Positions 12,611 to 26,086 of a DNA stretch of 64,000 nt are shown here, in pieces. A program made the position numbers and the translations under genes. Location: NCBI GenBank assembly GCA_947462335.1, contig OX381704.1:40118942-40182941 (forward strand), in the 5' to 3' direction. This stretch comes from Harmothoe impar. Lineage: Eukaryota; Annelida; Polychaeta; Phyllodocida; Polynoidae. Each line of letters starts with the position of its first letter. Within the stretch, counting starts at the first letter, position 1. The notes below the pieces were generated by a model, which saw only the letters and a list, made by a program, of their open reading frames with translations, ran no database searches and had not been told where the DNA came from.

Positions 12611-12746
12611 GAATCTACTGTAGATGATCTACAGTAAAATCTACTGTAGAATGGATTTACAGTAGAATCGACTATAGATTTACAGTAGATTCTACTGTTT
12701 AGCTACAATAAACTGTACACCTACAGTAGAATCTACTGTACACCTA
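12611..12746. repeat. Foldback cluster of TCTACTGTAGA words
   Basis: ATCTACTGTAGA, TCTACAGTAAAATCTACTGT, TTTACAGTAGATTCTACTGT and ACAGTAGAATCTACTGTAC follow each other within 136 nt. Each is close to a palindrome and complements its neighbours. Confidence 0.8.
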
Positions 12747-15700
12747 CAAAAATGGCAATTTTTTTTTTACAGTGTAGGCAATTTATATTGACCTCAGTCA
12801 TAGCTGTGTATACGCATCCTCTACTCCTGATCAGCCTGACCTGAGGTCAATGTAATGCATGAATGTATATCTAACCCTAACAACATATTCACTCTAGGTC
12901 TTCTGCTGCAGTCTATATATATGCAATTGAAAGCCACTACTGATATCCAAATGTGCAATTCTTGGCTTCTACCAGAATTATGAAGTCATCGGTGCAATCC
13001 GCACGCGACAAGAACCCCACCAAATCACGTTCGCCCACAAAGCTGGAAGTGACAGCAGTTCATATGACAATTGGCAGGACACTTAACTTAGGTGGGAAGG
13101 GTACAAAAAGTTCAGTTGGACGAGAGAGATGACATTAGGCTGAAAGTGGCGGTGCGCCTGTGTGCAGCTAATAGGTTGTGACATTTTAAAAGGCGCCCAG
13201 TGGTACTGTCACTACCCCAGCGCCGACAACACAGGCCCTGAGAGATGCAGGCCATCAGCACAAGACTATTCAATTAGACTTCATGGCTGAGATCATTGTG
13301 ACAAATAGTATTACGTTGGGCAATGAAATTGGAAGATGATTTTCCAACACCAGCACCCTGCTGGGCGTGCTGGGTCTGCCTCGTGGCTGCAGGATATTGC
13401 CACATGTAGGAAGAATCACACCCAAGTCAAAGATGTACAAAGATGTTACACATTGCAGGTTCAGATGCCAGCACTACCTGGTTATCAGCAAGTCATTATT
13501 TGTTATCAGGAAGTCGTTATTTCTTTTCTGGCAGAAGTTACAAATTCTATAAGAGAAGTACAATTCAGACATAAACCTTTTCATGATTTTAAGAAGAAAT
13601 ATAATTTTGGGCTTTTGGTGAATATATTATTGAATTTCTGTCGATGGTGACATCATATACATCGCAATCTCTCCATGTGTATATAAAGTTTACATTAAAG
13701 GGTTCTCCAAAATAGTCAAATTATGTAAGGAATTCTAATGAAAAGCATTCAACATGAATTAGGTAAATACAGCATGGACGTTTGACTCTGAGGGTGGACA
13801 TAACGATTTTCAGTCAAATATTCTTTATTTTTGTGCTTCATCTTCCTCCCACGGGAGTGCTAACAAAGAGTGGTGTGCATTCCCTGTTCGTCAACAAATA
13901 TTCGTCAATGAGATATTGTGTGTGGACATGAGCTTCGTTCTGTTTATATTTCTCTTTTTTTCCTTATACAAACTTAACTGTATTTGCCAGTGCTTGAATT
14001 GTACTGTTGACTAAAAAAGCTAAGTCTAGTATTATAGATATTTTGTACTGCGCGACCTCAGTAGAAGACATGGTAGCCTTGACGATTCATCATTAAAAGA
14101 ATAAAATGTTACACAGGTGTGAGAAAATGTAATATATACTATATGTATATGTCAGAATATATGTGGACGTTCTATAGTTAGTCATAACTACAGAAGGTCA
14201 GTAGGGTTCGCTATCCAGTGGCCCGGCATTCACATATAGACCATGATCACTGATGATGGACGTGAACAAGTACGCTGTTCACGCACCCCATAACATTCCC
14301 ACAGGGAAGGGGGTATTATGGACATGTACCATAGTAGTACATAGCATTATGGACATGTACCACAGAATTATGGACAAGTACCACGTCCATGTATTCTACC
14401 TTCTCTGGAGCTGCTACAGGGGCTGGGGTTCCACTACACGTCTTACCACTACGTGTGGATCACGTAGACGTGTACGTGTACCAGCTACGTGCACGTCAAG
14501 ACGACGACACACAATGTGGTCATTCTGGGAGCCGCTCTGGGGCCGCGCGGCAGGGCCGTGCATGTCTAATGAAATCTTTGCATGTGCCTTTTCTGTTGGT
14601 GGAGGACATTTCTTTGAGGGACGGTGAGTAAGGGCGGCCCGGTAAACACGACCCTGTCACCGTGTGTTTGGCACACAAATACGTCTAGCAGGCCGAGCCC
14701 GCGCCGCCCCGGGCCCGCACCCACAGCTGCAGAATATGGCCGCCTCTGTCTGCGCGTTAACATCAATATTGACCCTGTTGTGACTGACAGTTGCAGCACC
14801 CCATCCCCCTCACAGGCGGCAAGGTGGGGCTGCAACTACTGCCACCAGTTGCCGACCACCGCGTCTTAGGGCTTTGGGACGGGATGGGAGATTGACAGGC
14901 ACCCCCCCCCCACCTGTTAGGATGAACCCCTAAATAATGGATCACCTGTGTGCACCAAGGTATAGTGGATGTGGGGCACAGGTGAGCCCCCTCCTTTCTC
15001 CCCTAAACCCGCTGTATTATGTCATACCGAGCAGTAGATCTGGGTGAGAGAACGGGTTAACTCCACCTTATCCCGCCTTTGTGCCCAGACACAGCATACA
15101 AATAATATTTGGAATGATATTGCGAAAACAGAACACTGAAAACTATGTAAAGCAAACACGAGGAAGGCACCCGCCATCTCCCAACTCCTGTGTATTGACA
15201 TATATAGCTGCATATAAGCCAGGTGGGATTGCCAGACTAGAAATTCAATTTCCTGCTTCTTAACCGCCTTTTGGCGGGTGTATTACCAAGCACCAGGTTG
15301 GGTTTTACTAATGATATTCAGCACAATGGAGGCAGATCTAGATCTTTGTTACCCAACCTCACGTTTATGTCCTCACTGTAGGTGCTGCTTATGTTGGGGG
15401 CAATTGCAATATAACATAGACAATAAGTGGGGTTGGAGCACATCCTTGAGGCACTGGCTATTGGCATTGGTTGACCATGTATGTTGGGTTACTGAGTACT
15501 CAGAGGGGTGTCTGTATAGTGAGCAGTGCTACAGCTGAGTGTTGGGTGTGTCTCACAATGCCCGCGGCAAGTAGCACTTGTCTACCATTGTACGCAGCCT
15601 CTGCACCTCCATCCCACACCTCCACATTACACAGTACAATGATACTCTAATACACAAACCACACACACAGCACACAGTATAATGTGATACTAATACACAC

Positions 15701-16150
15701 ATTACAGCCATAATGAACCCGCCCCTGTCACCTACCCCGTCCTACCACCCCTCCACCACCCCCTCCAGGCAGTGTGAGCCCACCGGGGCCCACCACGCCC
15801 ACTCACTGGGGGTGAGAAACGCATGGCTGGGCAATGCCCAATAACACAATGCCCTTTCTGGCACAGGTACATGATCTCTAAATTTCTCATTTAAGAGAGA
15901 AAGTAGGAGCAAGGAGGCAGAGAAACACAATGGAACCATGATACGTTCGCAAATGAATTGAGAATAAAACCACAACGCGTACTGTTACGTGTACATTTAT
16001 CCCGACATTCGTGTTGCCATTAACATATTTTTTAGGCGACATATATGCAACATAGTTTTAGAAAATGCGATCTCTAAACCCTAACTATTTACATCGTGGA
16101 TATGTTAGACAGTTCTATCATGCTTGTCTTTGATTGGAATGCCCCCAGAC

Positions 16151-16250
16151 CAGAGTTGCCACTCCTTAGTTTTCAAAAAGTAGGATACGTTCGGATTCTG
16201 GTCAATGGTCTGTAGGAAATTCATATCTATGTAATTGAATACAGAAATCC
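16151..16250. mobile_element. Decayed CAGAGATGCCACT element
   Basis: CAGAGTTGCCACT followed by TTTTCAAAAAGTAGGATAC and AATACAGAAATCCCAGGGAA in the same order as the element at 36136. The right terminus is lost. Confidence 0.5.
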
Positions 16251-19200
16251 CAGGGAACAGACACCGCCCATACAGTTGTGTGGCAGGTCTCCCCCCTGTT
16301 CTGTGGTATAGGCCCCGGGGCTGCTGGGTGGAAACAGGCACCTGGTCGGTGACACCCAGGCGCTACATAATCACTAAGGGCAACCTGTGTAGGGAGGAGG
16401 GCATTGGACGACCTCTGAGGGCCCTCACTGCGTCCTCCACGGTGGAAGGCCGTGGTGGAGGAGGAGGAGGCCCTGGGGGAGTGGAAGGTGCTGACTACAT
16501 TGTCATGGTGTTGGAGGGCTGTGGTGAGGAGTGGGTTGGGGTGGTGGTTTCAACTACATCCACCCTGCATGGATACAACCCGATGTCCTTGATTCTCCAC
16601 CTGTTGCTACCCAAAGGTGTAAGTCTATGTCCCCCCCTCCCAGTAACATATATTAAAAATGACATTGTAACTATACTGTAATTAGATCTTTTTTTTATTC
16701 AAACTATGTGGTCAATACATCATACTGGGAAAATGAAGAAAATACTTCCAAACATTGCCAACCAATGTTTAAATGGTTGCAATTTGATTTATTTGGAATG
16801 TATCATATCCTGGAATGTATTAATCTCAAATCATAAATACGATAGGTCCTCGTATCAGTCTTCTGTTGTCTATAGAAGACTGAACAGCTATATTACCACA
16901 TGTAGATGTGAACATGTGATTGTCTGTAAGTTAGTAGTGTAAGACACATTAGTGTAGCACTAGACGTTCACAACGTAGACCATTCTTCATTAATTTACCG
17001 ATATACAACTCAAAATACACACATACACATTTCTTATATCCATAGAGTGTGAAATGCTCTTAGTGGAAGTCAATCAACTCTCTTATGTCAACAACGACTA
17101 GAAGGTTCCCCTCCTCTATACGCAGAAACAGGGTTATTTATCTAAGTGCTCTCCCACACTGACAAGGACGACACTTTCTCTAATTTACTTTACCAAGTCA
17201 ATAGTTACGGAGAGCATTTGTTGACGGCTTATTACATTGTAGAGCAGCGTTATTTATTCGCTAATCCCTGGGTGGCGCCCGGGGCTATGGTAGCCTTGGT
17301 GTGAGGTAAGGCTGGATCAGGCCGCTGCTGTATACGGGTCTGTAACCTCCCAGCCTCGGCCAGCGTCTATCCTACCAGGTGGATAGCCTGGGAGCAGCCT
17401 GCCATACCGCCCAATACACATATTTTAATTACCCCTTTGATCTAGATAATGATCTGTTTGTAGTTGGATGTGTATTGCCACTAGAGACAGATTTGCGCCA
17501 CCAAACTGGTGCAAAAGTCAAATGCACCCCTGCTCCCAGCCCATACTTGAGTATTGGGCTGGGAGTCCGAGACTGGTAACCTCCAGGTGACGGGTGATCT
17601 TACACCTGGGGGCCCGCACCACGCAGTGTACCGCCTAATTCCTTCACACCTCCTCAATACCTTAAACCGCTAAGGTGCCACTGCCAGGCCCCACCTACTT
17701 TGCACCGTTGCATTATGTTGCCAAATGCAGTGTACACGGGCGATATAAATATTTACCGGGCCCGCGTTACGGTTAAACTCCCAATTGCACCGAGACAATC
17801 GGGACTAAGGAAACTTCCCACCTCCAAGTCGTCGAGTACAATGGAGGTGGCGCTGGGACCTAGCACTCATGTGACTGAGAGCATTAGGTGTTAATATTAA
17901 GCACCACACCTGATTGAGATCATCTTAAGCTCCTAATGTGTTGGCTGCTAACTCCCCCTCCCACAGTTATGTGAAGTATCGGATCTTTTTGTGGCCCATT
18001 GAAAAGTGGCGGGCACCTGAGGAGACTTTGGCCAACCTCCGGCGGCCAGCCCGGCGGGGATTTAGTCCCCCAGCTCTCTCCAAACACATTAGGCTCTGTC
18101 TAAAACCGAGCACAGCCATACAGAAAAGGTTATGCCCCTCCAGCCCATCGGACTAGTCTAAACCTTAAATGCCCCCGCAGCCCCTTAATGACACGAGCAC
18201 CCTTCATCCATGTCATATCCATTCATATTCACCAGATTAAGTAGCACCTGAGGCCACGAGGGGCATTAGTTCTATATTTGTTTGTTTTAAACAAAATGGC
18301 ACAGAACGCCCCCTTCTCTGTACAAGTGTCTGGACGCCAGCACAAGACGAATTCTACAAAAGAATGCTGATTAGTTTACAAAACATATTGAGCGTAGGCT
18401 TGGGGGAGACTCTCTTCCAGTTTTGCGACTCAATAGTTGGCTGGCATTAATCGTTAATCTTTTAATGTGAAATGCCATTCACTCATGTGGTAATTCAGTG
18501 TGGAGTGCTTGTATGGAGGGCACTTACATCCCACCTATATTGGTGTTGGATTGGCGCTAACATGCTGCGTGAGGATATGAGGAGGGCCGACATAATCTCT
18601 CATTTGCCGCTCAAGGTATGCTTCACCTGAGTTCCTAGATCACTATGGGACACTTAATGAAGGGCACTCGGCCACCTTATGTAGAGCCAGACTCTGTCCT
18701 ACCACCAAGCAGCCATATAGGGGTTAGGCTGATTATCCAGTGGGCGCGTCCATTACTTAAGTTTGTGGCATATTTGAAAGCCCCTCTGGGCCCATCAGCG
18801 CCCCCCCCCCATCTACCGACTGTTGTTCTGGATATTTATCAAGATGGCCTCTAAACCAATCAGTCAGGTAACTCCAGTATGCATCCTGTGTTACGGAAAT
18901 GGGGGTACATGTACATGATACCCATCGTGATATCACTTATCAGTACATATCACCTTTATATAAATTATATCCGGCGAAATAAAAGATGGAGGACACATTG
19001 TTCCACAGAGTAAACATTCCATACAGGGCCTATAGGCGTGTAGCGAGATGGACTATCAACCAATGAGATAAACCCCTGCATGCACTGCAGAATTCTTGAC
19101 ATCCTTAGGGTTCATTATGTAAAAAAAATCTGGTCCCCATTGTGATAGCTCTTTTCTGTCCTTATCTCGCCGGTACCAGATTTAGCAATTAGGGGTCCCG

Positions 19201-21193
19201 CTACCGGGGTATATGAAATGTAAGAGGGAAGCGGGTCATTGTAGTCGGCAGAAGATACCAGAGTTGGACAACAATCTCATCCATCACCAGGCACTATCTC
19301 TGTCTCAAGCACCACAGGAAGACGCCGATTGTCTCCGCTCTGACAACGCCTCGTGTAACGCGTCTTCCCATTGGTCGGCACCTCATATATCAGAACGAGG
19401 TTCAGGACCTTGTCAATGGTAATCAGCAGGCCTGGTCACGTGACCGGCACTTGACCTCAGTCGATTGTTCTCCTGTCCGCCGTATCTGATCCAAGAAGCT
19501 GCAGATAGCAGCTATCGTGGGATGCTATCACCACCGAGGATCAATGCTGGCACCCTCCAAACTGCTTTCGGCTATTCCTTGTTTGTTTTTCTTACCATAC
19601 CGATTAGATAAGAAAGATGTGTACATGAGATATAACACTTAATCTAGCATATGGATATCGATTTGCAATGACTATGGATTGGCAATAACCATTTTTATCT
19701 TCAATCTGACTACCGGTATTTCCCAACATATATTTGGCATCAATTAACAATGTTTTCTAACATATATCGACACCATACTACTGCATGCATACTTGTAGTT
19801 ACTGATTTATTTTGAGGATCTCAATCCAAACTTTGAAAGTCCACTACCGAACACGTGTATAATTACTGGCATTATCTTATTGGCAGTAGCACATGACAAG
19901 GAGGGCACCCCTGTGCGCGCGCAATCCGAATTTAAACTTCCATTAGAGGTTATCATTTGTCACTATCTCCAGCTATACCTCATCCATGTCCGGTTGATGA
20001 CCTCAACGGCCTGGGAAAAACATAATGCACTCTATCACACATGACCATTTTGGGAATTTAATATGACAGGCATGAATTCTTGAGAAAATGTTTCCCAATA
20101 GGTCCGACTTACAATTATCAAGGTGGATCCTGGGTATTGAAACCAGCTGCAGAGCGCCTATTTCTGCACGTCTGCCCAGCCTTGAACCCACAACCCACAA
20201 CAGATGGACTACAAAGGGCCGTTACGTGTCTCCTAAAGATCCACCTCGATAGCATCATTCAATTGCCCAGTTATTTATTGTGCGCGGGACCATGCGTTCT
20301 CTGTTTTCATTAATTCAAAAAAGAAGGACATCCCATAAGTGGCACCTATACCGATTTCACTTGCATGGGTATCTGGTCCATAATGTATTGTTGTGCATCA
20401 GAGTAGAGGGATGTGACTACTGGTTATTCATTACGGGGTATCACATCTAGTACTACATAGGTAGGACTGTCAGCAGAGTGTTGTGGGTGTCAGCTGAAGA
20501 GCAGCACAGAGTTGACTCTTAGACAAGGAGAATAGCACGCAGAAGGGCACTTTGTCTCTGACCAAGCACTGTTCTGCTGATCTGTCCACTATCACCTGTC
20601 CTTGACATGCCTATTACAGACCTGTTAAGTACCACTGGAGATGACGCTAGGACACGCTAACCCGGGGGGAGTGGGCACTCCGGGCTCCAGCACCTACTAC
20701 CTACACATACCTCCTTTGTATTCAGTCTAACTAGACAATAACTAGAAATGGTAAAGTGGAAATGGTAAAGTGTGCTTTGTAAAGTGTCTATGGTGTGAAC
20801 ATATCAGTCTGCTACATACAGTAATCTAGCTGACACTTGAGCCGTGTTTGAGAGCTATTAGTGAAGAGAGTTGATCATGGCTAAGTGTGTGGGCATGTTT
20901 GTACCGCCTCTATACCTGTGTACATGTACCTTCCATGGGCTCTAACTCCCACAGTGTCACAGTTGTCAGTATTAACAGCTAATGTAACTGGGGGGTGGGG
21001 CGGGATTCGGTCCACACTTCAGCAGCCAAATCTGTCTCCTCATGTTTCTTCACCAAACTTAAGGCTAAATCCTTGCAAAAAGGGCTGTATCTGATAGGTT
21101 CTCCATACATTGGTCTTGGGTCACATTCTAGACCATAGCCAAATGGAAATACATGTACCAGACCAGTACTTTTGATTCAATTAATGTGATTTA

Positions 21194-21351
21194 CAGTGCC
21201 GTATGACAAGTGGGGGTGGGGGGGGGGGGGGGGTAATGGCGAGAGGGTCCCTTACTCCCCTATACATTTTAAACATACACAAAAACCTATAGCCCTCCCC
21301 CAACAGCGACCCTTGGGCCAGCCCAATAAAAAGTTGCTTCCTACACCTCAG
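21194..21351. mobile_element. Decayed relative of the CAGTGGCGTAGGAA element
   Basis: Starts CAGTGCCGTATGAC and ends GCTTCCTACACCTCAG, both close to the termini at 1353-1694. The inside is shorter and includes a G16 tract. Confidence 0.5.
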
Positions 21352-22140
21352 ATTTAACTAAGATACGCCACATTTCACACCCACCGAATTAAGTTTGTAC
21401 AAATTTACCCCATAATTCTTGACCTATGATGTCATCAAGTGTGGTCACATAATCAAGTTTAAAGGTGGACTGTTGATATAGTTTGTCAATAATTACATGA
21501 AATAAATACAAAGGACAACTCTAAACATTCGAAAATGAGGTTAATTTCAAACCGCGTGACCGACTCGTGAAATGACCCTGGGTTCTGACTTATTCTGGTT
21601 AGGCTTTGTGGCACTGGACATGCTACTAGAGATGCGGCGGCACACGTGGACACACGAGGTACATCCAGTATCAGCTTCCCCAGGCTCTGTGCACCCTGTG
21701 GTCACTCACCAATATCACACTGTCACTCACCGATATCACACTGAGTCAACTATAGCCACAACCCCACCGATACTAACAACTTATAAATGTATTATTTATC
21801 AGGAGAGTTGGAAATGGAAAAATAAATGGGGCGGGGGGGGGGCAGAGTAGACTACATATATGAATATGAAACACTTACTTTTCATGTAATTTTACACATG
21901 CAAAAATACCCCCCCCCCCCCCTCCCGGCCATTGGGTACTGAGCACATACGGATTAAAGGTGTGGGGTAAAGGAAAATAGGGGGGGGGGGGGGAGGGGGC
22001 TTAACTGACGTGTTGATAAAGATTTAGGCAAATGAGGATCATCTTCTTAGTCTAAGGTAGCCGGTGCTGGGGCGGCGAACATCAAAGGCGGTGTGGGGTG
22101 TGCGCACCTGGCCGTGTTGGCTGTCCGTGCCGGGAGGAGC

Positions 22141-22513
22141 TGGGGGCTGAGGTAGGGGCTGAGGTAGGGGCTGAGGTAGGGGCTGAGGTAGGGGGCTGAG
22201 GTAGGGGGCTGAGGTAGGGGCTGAGGTAGGGGGCTGAGGTAGGGGCTGAGGTAGGGGCTGAGGTAGGGGGCTGAGGTAGGGCCTAAGGTATGGGCCGAAG
22301 TAGGGGCCGAAGTAGGGGGCTGAGGTAGGGGCGAGGTAGGGTTTGAGGTAGGGGCTGAGGTAGGGGCTGAGGTAGGGGGCTGAGGTAGGGGCTGAGGTAG
22401 GGTCTGAGGTAGGGGCTGAGGTAGGGGGCTGAGGTAGGGGCTGAGGTAGGGGCTGAGGTAGGGGCTGGGGTAGGGGCTGAGGTAGGGGGCGGAGGTAGGG
22501 GCTGAGGTAGGGG
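22141..22513 (+). repeat. GGCTGAGGTAGGG 12-13 nt minisatellite, about 30 units
   Basis: Near-perfect run of GGGGCTGAGGTA with occasional extra G. Each unit has a G run, so the plus strand could form G-quadruplexes. The proline-rich open frame on the other strand is a by-product of the repeat. Confidence 0.95.
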
Positions 22514-22815
22514 GTACAGCCCATAATCATACACCTTGACATGGCCAAATAAAAAGCACTAACATTTTAATATAAGCTCTAAGAGATATGTCTGTTAGTC
22601 TTATCTCTCTAATCTATCCAATATATTATTAGGCTATCTTTCATGGCGCCTATAATCAGAGACCAATCCTTTAGACCAGTGTCATTGTCAGACAATAAAT
22701 AGCGGTTTAAAACTATATCTATTTAAGAGTAACACCAATGTTAACTAAGGGAGTGGGCTATGTCTGAATAACGTGTTATCTGATTATTGTATTTCCATTA
22801 CATCTTGTGTTCAAA
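22514..22815. other. Short AT-rich spacer
   Basis: Nothing recognised between the GGCTGAGGTAGG array and the 128-nt satellite. Confidence 0.6.
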
Positions 22816-24110
22816 TTTTCCAAATTGTAATTTTGACCCAAAATATGGATTCTACACCCTCAATTACCCTAAAATCCATGTATTACACGAGGAAATCAGA
22901 GAATTTTGAGTATTTGGCGGCCATCTTGGCAGCCATCTTGGAATTTTCCAAATTGTAATTTTGACCCAAAATATGGATTCTACACCCTCGATAACCCTAA
23001 AATCCATGTATTACACAAGGAAATCAGACAATCTTGAGTTTCTGGTGGCCATCTTGGCAGCCATCTTGGAATTTTCCAAATTGTAATTTTGACCCAAAAT
23101 ATGGATTCTACACCCTCGATAACCCTAAAATCCATGTATTACACAAGAAAATCAGACAATCTTGAATTTTTGGCAGCCATCTTGGCAGCCATCTTGGAAT
23201 TTTCCAAATTGTAATTTTGACCCAAAACATGGATTCTACACCCTCGATAACCCTAAAATCCATGTATCACACAAGGAAATCAGACAATCTTGAGTTTCTG
23301 GTGGCCATCTTGGCAGCCATCTTGGAATTTCCCAAATTGTTATTTTGACCCAAAATATGGATTCTACACCCTAGGAAACCCTAAAATCCATGTATTACAC
23401 AAGACAATCAGACAATCTTGAATTTTTGGCAGCCATCTTGGCAGCCATCTTGGAATTTTCCAAATTGTAATTTTGACCCAAAACATGGATTCTACACCCT
23501 AGATAACCCTAAAATCCATGTATCGCACAAGGAAATCAGACAATCTTGACTTTTTGGCGGCCATCTTGGAATTTTCCAAATTGTAATTTTGACCCAAAAT
23601 ATGGATTCTACACCCTTGTTAACCCTAAAATCCATGTATCACACAAGGAAATCAGACAATCATGAGTTTTTGGTGGCCATCTTGCCAGCCATCTTGGAAT
23701 TTTCCAAATTGTAATTTTGACCCAAAATATGGATTCTACACCCTAGATAACCATGAAATCCATGTATCACACAAGGAAATCAAACAATCTTGACTTTTTG
23801 GCGGCCATCTTGGCAGCCATCTTGGAATTTTCCAAATTGTAATTTTGACCCAAAATATGGATTCTACACCCTTGTTAACCCTAAAATCCATGTATCACAC
23901 AAGGAAATCAGACAATCATGAGTTTTTGGTGGCCATCTTGCCAGCCATCTTGGAATTTTCCAAATTGTAATTTTGACCCAAAATATGGATTCTACACCCT
24001 AGATAACCCTAAAATCCATGTATCACACAAGGAAATCAGACAATCTTGAGTTTTTGGTGGCCATCTTGGCAGCCATCTTGGAATTTTCCTAATTGTAATT
24101 TTGATCCAAA
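22816..24110 (+). repeat. 128-nt satellite, about 10 units, YY1-like words
   Basis: Units carry TTTTCCAAATTGTAATTTTG, ATGGATTCTACACCC, AACCCTAAAATCCATGTAT and a double GGCCATCTTGGCAGCCATCTT. Starts at about 22821, 22948, 23075, 23204 and so on show a 128-nt period; one unit near 23560 lacks one of its two GCCATCTT words. Confidence 0.95.
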
Positions 24111-24189
24111 ACAAGGAAGGGCTTGAGGGCTAAAATGTAGTGTTCTTAGTCGAATGTCGCGGGACATAAATAATCTCGTCGAGAGTGGA
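24111..24189 (+). repeat. Leader sequence before array (copy 1)
   Basis: ACAAGGAAGGGCTTGAGGGC continuing to ATGTAG (24111-24140), 38 nt of other sequence, then TCGAGAGTGGA. The same blocks, without the 38 nt, occur at 26045-26085, also directly before a tandem array. Confidence 0.85.
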
Positions 24190-24215
24190 TCCTCTTTTTT
24201 CGACTTTTTTCGGAC

Positions 24216-25146
24216 TTTTATTATCCCCTCAAGCTAAAAGTAGGCCTAAAAAAGTAGGCCTAGTCCCAATAGGAATTGAATTTATGTAGGAAGATTTTAT
24301 TATCCCCTCAAGCTAAAAGTAGGCCTAGTCCCAATAGGAATTGAATTTATGTAGGAAGATTTTATTATCCCCTCAAGCTAAAAGTAGGCCTAGTCACAAT
24401 AGGAATTGAATTTATGTAGGAAGATTTTATTATCCCCTCAAGCTAAAATGTAGGCCTAGTCCCAATAGGAATTGAATTTATATAGGAAGATTTTATTATC
24501 CCCTCAAGCTAAAAGTAGGCCTAGTCCCAATAGGAATTGAATTTATGTAGGAAGATTTTATTATCCCCTCAAGCTAAAATGTAGGCCTAGTCCCAATAGG
24601 AATAGAATTTATGTAGGAAGATTTTATTATCCCCTCAAGCTAAAATGTAGGCCTAGTCCCAATAGGAATTGAATTTATGTAGGAAGATTTTATTATCCCC
24701 TCAAGCTAAAAGTAGGCCTAGTCCCAATAGGAATTGAATTTATGTAGGAAGATTTTATTATCCCCTCAAGCTAAAAGTAGGCCTAGTCCCAATAGGAATT
24801 GAATTTATGTAGGAAGATTTTATTATCCCCTCAAGCTAAAAGTAGGCCTAGTCCCAATAGGAATTGAATTTATGTAGGAAGATTTTATTATCCCCTCAAG
24901 CTAAAAGTAGGCCTAGTCCCAATAGGAATTGAATTTATGTAGGAAGATTTTATTATCCCCTCAAGCTAAAAGTAGGCCTAGTCCCAATAGGAATTGAATT
25001 TATATAGGAAGATTTTATTATCCCCTCAAGCTAAAATGTAGGCCTAGTCCCAATAGGAATTGAATTTATGTAGGAAGATTTTATTATCCCCTCAAGCTAA
25101 AAGTAGGCCTAGTCCCAATAGGAATTGAATTTATATAGGAAGATTT
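24216..25146 (+). repeat. 65-66 nt satellite, 14 units
   Basis: Unit AAGATTTTATTATCCCCTCA followed by AGCTAAAAGTAGGCCTAGTC and CCAATAGGAATTGAATTTAT. Copies are almost identical, differing mainly by AAAGTA or AAATGTA, which suggests recent expansion. Confidence 0.95.
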
Positions 25147-25360
25147 TAGGAAGAGAACGGGATAAACGGAGAAAGGGAGAACAGGATAAAGGGAGAAGGG
25201 GATGAACGGAGAACGTGATAAACGACAAACGGATAACGGGATAAACGATAAACGGGGAAAGGTATAAACGGGGAAAGGGAGAACGGGATAAACGGAGAAC
25301 GGGATAAACGGAGAACGGGATAAACGGAGAAAGGGAGAAAGGGAGAACGGGATAAACGGA
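25147..25360 (+). repeat. 16-nt minisatellite GAGAACGGGATAAACG
   Basis: About 13 variable units that start exactly where the 65-nt array stops. Confidence 0.9.
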
Positions 25361-26044
25361 GTACCAATATAATCCGACAAAACGAAAATCGCAAATATCT
25401 TCGCTGTTTACGCTCCGATCGGCCCGATTTTCGGAAGGGTAGGAGAACTTCAAAATCGTTTTTGGGTCAAATCGTTTTGGGGCTCAAAATCGGTTTTGGG
25501 GGCAAAATCGGTTTTGGAGGCAACATCATCTGCAGCTCACGCCGCCCCACCGGCCAACCCGACACGTCGAACTCGAAGCGAAGCTGCAACGAAGATGGTG
25601 TCGCTGCTGACGCTCCGATCGACTCGCTTTTTCGGCCGAGACGTAAAACAGCGGTTACGCGCTGCCGGGCGCTGACGCCCACAGCCACCTGCTCGCCCCC
25701 AGCCACCTACTTTCCCACAGCCACCTGCTCACCTACAGCTACCACCTGAAATTCGATTATACATGACTTCCAATATATGAAATTAGGGTAGCTTCTTCTG
25801 GCGATTACGATTCTGCTGTCAGAAATGAGAAATAACGTACTGTACTCCATTAGATAATTCATTTGACTTTCTAATGACAAAAGCGGTACGTGTGAGGCTT
25901 GTGGTGGCCTGGTAAGTAGCAGAGAGCAGCATAGGAAATAGCAGACGACATTCACCATATAGTTACTATTAGTATTTAATCCCTTTGTTTGCCCTAGGTG
26001 TCAATGCTATTTATTGTCACAGCATAAGTAGAAGTTATAGAGGT
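25361..26044. other. Non-repetitive spacer with short duplications
   Basis: No gene recognised. AAAATCG(G)TTTTGG recurs at 25450-25520. ACGCTCCGATCG followed by a TTTTCGG-type word occurs at 25409 and 25610. CAGCCACCTGCTC recurs at 25680-25735. Confidence 0.5.
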
Positions 26045-26085
26045 ACAAGGAAGGGCTTGAGGGCTAAAATGTAGTCGAGAGTGGA
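26045..26085 (+). repeat. Leader sequence before array (copy 2)
   Basis: Same 30-nt block and TCGAGAGTGGA as at 24111-24189, here contiguous. Confidence 0.85.
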
Positions 26086-26086
26086 A

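Larger units (their letters stand above)
12747..22140. other. Gene desert with scattered GC-rich unique islands
   Basis: No exons recognised. Islands at 14400-14900, 17340-18180 and 19140-19520 are GC-rich and free of obvious repeats. CA-rich stretches lie at 15650-15700. Two mobile-element relics are listed separately at 16151 and 21194. Confidence 0.6.

Noticed and set aside
22039..22548. Proline-rich open frame of 169 codons on the minus strand
   Set aside because: It is the translation of the GGCTGAGGTAGG minisatellite. No start context or flanking exons.
25084..25453. Overlapping SPFIPFSVYPVL frames on the minus strand
   Set aside because: Translation of the 16-nt array in three frames. 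No independent evidence for coding.
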